NCBI RefSeq assembly: GCF_023555375.1
Contig: NZ_JAJSEE010000001.1
Coordinates: 124,001-188,000, forward strand
Direction: 5' to 3'
DNA from: Guyparkeria hydrothermalis
GTDB lineage: Bacteria; Pseudomonadota; Gammaproteobacteria; Halothiobacillales; Halothiobacillaceae
Length of the DNA stretch: 64,000 bases
Positions 62,638-64,000 of the stretch are shown piece after piece. Each line of letters starts with the position of its first letter. Position 1 is the first letter of the stretch. Below the pieces are notes generated by a model. It saw nothing but the letters and a program-made list of their open reading frames with translations, made no database searches and was not told the DNA's origin. A program made the position numbers and the translations under genes.

Positions 62638-63513
62638 TCAGCGGTCGCTTTCGTCGCTGGCCGGGTGCGGGGTGTGAACCGCGAGGTTGTCGATCAGGCG
62701 CACCTTGCCCAGCCTCGCGGCGACCAGCAGGCGCCCGTGCGGGACCAGCCGGGCCTGTTCCTCGAGACGCTCGTCGTCACAGTAGACCAGGTAGTCGACC
62801 ACGAAGCCCTGCTGGGTCAGCCAGTGCCGGGCACCGGCGAGCGTCGCGGGCACCGTGTGGCCGCCGGCCAGCGACTCGGCCGCGCGCTTGAGGGCTCGGT
62901 GCACCGCCGGGGCCTGGCGACGCTGCTCGGGGTCGAGAAAGCGGTTGCGCGAGCTGATCGCCAGCCCATCGGGCTCGCGATGGGTGGGCTCGATGGCCAG
63001 CTCCACGTTCATGTCGAGGTCGGCGACCAGCCGCCGGATCACGGCGACCTGCTGGGCATCCTTCTCGCCGAACACGGCCACGTCCGGGCGCACCAGATTG
63101 AACAGCTTGGTGACCACGGTGGCCACGCCGGTGAAGTGTCCCGGCCGGGCCGCCCCCTCGAGGCGCTCGCCCAGCGGGCCGGCATCGACGCGCACGATGT
63201 CCTTTTGACCGCGCGGATAGAGCACCGCCTCGGTGGGCAGGAAGACCGCCGCGACGCCGGCCTGCTCGAGAAGTTCGAGGTCGCGCTCCTCGGTACGCGG
63301 GTAGCGGGCGAGGTCGTCCGGGTCCTCGAACTGCAGCGGATTGACGAACACGCTCACGATCACGGCTTCGGCGCGCTGCTTGGCGTGATCGATCAGCGCC
63401 AGGTGGCCGGCGTGGAGGTTGCCCATCGTGGGCACGAAGCCCACGCGACGGGCATCGAACCCCTCCGATTCGCGCCAGTCGCGCAACGTCTCGATGTCGC
63501 GGATCACCTGCAT
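62638..63513 (-). CDS. panC: Pantothenate synthetase
   Basis: The 291-residue enzyme joins pantoate and beta-alanine with ATP. Motifs: [16 protein letters not shown] (HIGH-like), [42 protein letters not shown] and the KMSKS-like [11 protein letters not shown] 63513 overlaps the panB stop by one base (TGATG), a standard panB-panC operon. Confidence 0.97.
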   Translation of the reverse strand: MQVIRDIETLRDWRESEGFDARRVGFVPTMGNLHAGHLALIDHAKQRAEAVIVSVFVNPLQFEDPDDLARYPRTEERDLELLEQAGVAAVFLPTEAVLYPRGQKDIVRVDAGPLGERLEGAARPGHFTGVATVVTKLFNLVRPDVAVFGEKDAQQVAVIRRLVADLDMNVELAIEPTHREPDGLAISSRNRFLDPEQRRQAPAVHRALKRAAESLAGGHTVPATLAGARHWLTQQGFVVDYLVYCDDERLEEQARLVPHGRLLVAARLGKVRLIDNLAVHTPHPASDESDR

Positions 63514-64000
63514 CAGAAGCTTTCCTCGGCGGTGGGGAAGCGACGCGCACGCACGGCCTCGACGTAGGCGGCAAACGCCCCGTGGATCGAGCCACCCTCG
63601 GCGAGGAAATCGCGGACGAAGCGCGGTGGCTTGTCGGTCAGCCCCAGCATGTCGTGCATCACCAGCACCTGGCCGTCGGTGTCGGCCCCGGCGCCGATGC
63701 CGATCACCGGCACGTCGACCGCCTCGGCCAGCGCCCGGCCGAGTTCGCTGGGCACGCATTCGACCACCAGGAGATCGATGCCGGCGGCGACCAGGGCCTG
63801 GGCATCCTCGAGGATGCGGCGCGCGTCGGCGGCCTCGCGGCCCTGCACCCGGTAGCCGCCCAGCTTGCGCACGCGCTGGGGCAGCAAGCCGACGTGGCCG
63901 CAGACCGGCACGCCGCTGTCGGTCAGGGCACGCACGATCTCGGCCTTCTCGGCGCCGCCCTCGAGCTTGACCATGTCCGCGCCGCCCTCGCCCATCAGCA
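63513..64000 (-). CDS. panB: 3-methyl-2-oxobutanoate hydroxymethyltransferase, 5' part outside window
   Basis: The C-terminal 162 codons are in the window. Visible: GADMVKLEGGAEKAEIV, VCGHVGLLPQRVRKLGGYRVQGR, GIDLLVVECVPSELG, IGIGAGADTDGQVLVMHDMLGL and the terminal helix region, all PanB. It makes ketopantoate with methylene-tetrahydrofolate. The gene runs off the right edge; the start is not seen. Confidence 0.95.
   Translation of the reverse strand, partial: LMGEGGADMVKLEGGAEKAEIVRALTDSGVPVCGHVGLLPQRVRKLGGYRVQGREAADARRILEDAQALVAAGIDLLVVECVPSELGRALAEAVDVPVIGIGAGADTDGQVLVMHDMLGLTDKPPRFVRDFLAEGGSIHGAFAAYVEAVRARRFPTAEESF

Overview
The window is high-GC bacterial chromosome from a gammaproteobacterium. 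Housekeeping order (lysS and prfB together; tilS-accA; panC-panB), a caa3-like cytochrome oxidase operon, three DUF2173 genes (a family I know mainly from sulfur-oxidising lithotrophs), a BMC shell-type protein and an iota-class carbonic anhydrase-like protein would fit a halophilic sulfur-oxidising autotroph such as Guyparkeria/Halothiobacillaceae. That placement is inference, not proof. I see no tRNA, rRNA, CRISPR array, prophage or transposase gene.

Layout. 0-5.5 kb: two tandem paralogous Gly/His-rich secreted proteins and a triple beta-barrel outer-membrane protein whose reading frame carries an in-frame amber codon exactly after the signal peptide. 5.7-12 kb: lipoprotein, AGCS amino-acid symporter, LonB-like protease coupled to a universal-stress protein, Tim44-like protein. 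12-15.6 kb: three-gene DUF2173 operon, methyltransferase, DUF72, PsiE. 15.6-22.6 kb: repeat element copy 1, diguanylate cyclase, WrbA, CapA-like protein, and an operon of phosphoribosyltransferase, alpha/beta hydrolase and B12-dependent ribonucleotide reductase. 23-26 kb: Met/Gly-rich periplasmic protein with small membrane proteins, SGNH esterase, second diguanylate cyclase. 26.2-28.6 kb: tandem BMC-domain protein, Nudix hydrolase, iota-class carbonic anhydrase-like protein with a tag-like N-terminus. 28.7-33.1 kb: DUF808, HD-GYP, FmdE-like, GNAT, cupin, CsbD. 34.0-41.7 kb: coxB-coxA and assembly genes (SURF1, CX3C SCO-like protein, ctaA, ctaB, ctaG, SCO1), with no subunit III gene. 42-48.7 kb: HerA-like ATPase, histone-deacetylase-like enzyme, DUF2459-like lipoprotein, a His-rich Tat-type small protein coupled to an HPr-kinase-like/PqqD fusion, DedA. 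49-52.3 kb: one intact and two fossil copies of a DUF815 ATPase, each followed by a different cargo gene (GNAT, SGNH, M23). 52.5-54.4 kb: an AT-rich orphan membrane protein. 54.5-64 kb: lysS, prfB (frameshift site with UAA instead of UGA), dacB, an hsp20 gene split by repeat element copy 2, tilS, accA, panC, panB (cut by the window end).

How genes fit together: the oxidase genes overlap or nearly abut and look like one operon covering heme A synthesis, copper delivery and the two catalytic subunits. Two GGDEF proteins and one HD-GYP protein give local c-di-GMP turnover. The least described pieces are the BMC-T/iota-CA neighbourhood, the His-rich peptide with kinase/PqqD fusion, the DUF815-cargo series, and a dispersed repeat of about 270-350 bp with 30-bp-class inverted ends that has broken hsp20 and abuts the stop codon of a diguanylate cyclase gene.
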